Shown in pieces: positions 63,045-64,000 of a DNA stretch of 64,000 bases. Made by a program: the position numbers and the translations under genes. The notes under the pieces were generated by a model, which was not told where the DNA came from, did not search any database, and worked only from the letters and a program-made list of their open reading frames with translations. The first letter of the stretch is position 1. Each line of letters opens with the position of its first letter. Source of the stretch: CAWKGV01 sp963849305. GTDB lineage: Bacteria > Pseudomonadota > Alphaproteobacteria > Acetobacterales > Acetobacteraceae. The stretch is taken from positions 1 through 64,000 of the forward strand of contig CAWKGV010000001.1 in NCBI GenBank assembly GCA_963849305.1, written 5' to 3'.

Positions 63045-64000
63045 ATGCTATCACGTAATCTCGAACAGACACTGCATCGGGCCCTGTCCCTGGCCAGCGA
63101 GCGCCGCCACGAATACGCGACCCTGGAGCATCTGCTGCTCGGGCTGACCGACGACACCGATGCCGCCACCGTGCTGCGCGCGTGCGGCGTCGATCTCGAC
63201 AAGCTGCGCGCCGACCTCGCCGAGTTCCTCGATAAGGATCTGGCGGGGCTGGCGACCGATCGACCGGGCGATCCCAAGCCGACGGCGGGCTTCCAGCGGG
63301 TCGTCCAGCGCGCCGCGATCCACGTGCAGTCTTCGGGCCGTGACGAAGTCACCGGCGCGAACGTGCTCGTGGCCCTGTTCTCCGAGCGAGAGAGCCACGC
63401 CGTCTATTTCCTCCAGCTCCAGGACATGACCCGACTGGACGCGGTCAACTTCATCAGCCATGGCATCGCCAAGGCGCCCGGCCGCTCCGCCCAGCGCCCG
63501 GTACAGGGCAGCACCCAAAACGAATCCCATCACGAGCAGGAGCGCGAGGAGAAGCCGGGACGGCGGAACCAGGATGCGCTCTCGAATTATTGCGTAAATC
63601 TTAATAAAAAGGCAATGGCGGGCAAGATCGATCCGCTGATCGGCCGTGAATTGGAGATCGAGCGAACCATCCAGATCCTCTGCCGGCGCACCAAGAACAA
63701 CCCGCTTTATGTGGGCGACCCGGGCGTGGGTAAGACCGCCATCGCCGAAGGCCTCGCCAAGCGGATCGTCGAGGGCGATGTCCCCGAAGTGTTGGCCAAG
63801 TCCACCATTTTCGCCCTCGACATGGGCGCGCTGCTGGCCGGCACCCGGTATCGCGGCGATTTCGAGGAACGGCTCAAGGCCGTGGTCTCGGAATTGGAGA
63901 ACATGTCCGGGGCGATCCTGTTCATTGACGAGATCCACACCGTGATCGGCGCCGGCGCCACCAGCGGCGGTGCGATGGATGCCTCGAACCTGCTCAAGCC
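63045..64000 (+). CDS. clpA: ATP-dependent Clp protease ATP-binding subunit ClpA (partial, runs off right edge)
   Basis: The first 318 codons are present. N-domain repeats (LEQTLHRALSLASERRHEYA and LEHLLLGLTDDTDA). The linker is acidic/Gln-rich, and the first AAA+ module begins at about residue 185 (NYCVNLNKKAMAGKIDPLIG) with Walker A GDPGVGKTA and Walker B ILFIDEIHTV. Hexameric unfoldase for ClpP, partner of ClpS encoded 117 bp upstream. AGGAG precedes the ATG. Confidence 0.95.
   Translation, partial: MLSRNLEQTLHRALSLASERRHEYATLEHLLLGLTDDTDAATVLRACGVDLDKLRADLAEFLDKDLAGLATDRPGDPKPTAGFQRVVQRAAIHVQSSGRDEVTGANVLVALFSERESHAVYFLQLQDMTRLDAVNFISHGIAKAPGRSAQRPVQGSTQNESHHEQEREEKPGRRNQDALSNYCVNLNKKAMAGKIDPLIGRELEIERTIQILCRRTKNNPLYVGDPGVGKTAIAEGLAKRIVEGDVPEVLAKSTIFALDMGALLAGTRYRGDFEERLKAVVSELENMSGAILFIDEIHTVIGAGATSGGAMDASNLLK

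Noticed and set aside
1..64000. CRISPR arrays, rRNA genes, riboswitches and a replication origin
   Set aside because: No regularly spaced short repeats, rRNA sequence, conserved riboswitch core or DnaA-box cluster was recognised by eye.

Overview
The window is GC-rich chromosomal DNA from an alphaproteobacterium, most likely Rhodospirillales/Acetobacteraceae-like. The evidence is the gene order priA / fsa-DUF484-xerC, clpS-clpA beside a phasin, a class I PHA synthase with bacterioferritin, and a periplasmic PQQ alcohol dehydrogenase with its own cytochromes c. This placement is inferred from gene content; no rRNA is present.

Layout. 1-7.6 kb (metabolism): a Rieske oxygenase fused to its reductase (frameshifted, runs off the left edge), an MFS remnant, an antibiotic-biosynthesis-type monooxygenase, an SDR, a frameshifted pqiA, phaC and bfr. 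7.6-11.6 kb (small accessory patch): a secreted ClpP-fold protein split by a 500-bp internal piece of an IS5 transposase, a frameshifted DUF2971 gene, a TumE/TumA toxin-antitoxin pair, and a serine-recombinase tail abutting tRNA-Arg(CCT). 11.7-15 kb: ppa, a uronate-dehydrogenase-like gene, an amidase and a Nudix hydrolase. 15.3-16.5 kb: a complete IS5-family element with CTAA target duplications. 16.5-34.5 kb (accessory, eroded): yceI, two DUF899 genes, an adenylate cyclase, an SRPBCC protein, an HxlR regulator, one full and three partial copies of a large winged-helix regulator, vapB with a broken vapC, a complete IS66 element with an 8-bp target duplication but a frameshifted transposase, a large STAND/defence-like gene broken by at least three frameshifts, an amidohydrolase remnant and a Uma2 protein. 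34.5-43 kb (housekeeping): xerC, DUF484, fsa, priA, a secreted alpha/beta hydrolase, ilvE and DinB. 43-45.4 kb: a frameshifted secreted protein and IS3 and IS1182 debris. 45.7-64 kb: a ThDP enzyme, a glycogen-debranching-type hydrolase, GNAT, a CBS protein, the PQQ alcohol dehydrogenase/cytochrome c operon with a divergent aldehyde dehydrogenase, HU, two MFS transporters, a D,D-carboxypeptidase, phasin, clpS and the start of clpA.

How the genes work together. The PQQ enzyme carries the Asp-Tyr-Asp pair typical of lanthanide-dependent (XoxF/ExaF-type) enzymes. With two downstream cytochromes c and the divergent aldehyde dehydrogenase it forms a plausible alcohol-to-acid oxidation module feeding the respiratory chain. 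PHA storage is represented by phaC and, about 55 kb away, a phasin preceded by two palindromes, one of which resembles a PhaR site. fsa, DUF484 and xerC form a tight leftward operon divergent from priA. clpS and clpA are the adaptor and unfoldase of the N-degron pathway.

Many accessory genes are interrupted by single-base frameshifts while every housekeeping gene is intact. That suggests real decay in accessory DNA, but uncorrected sequencing indels cannot be excluded. No CRISPR array, rRNA or replication origin was seen.
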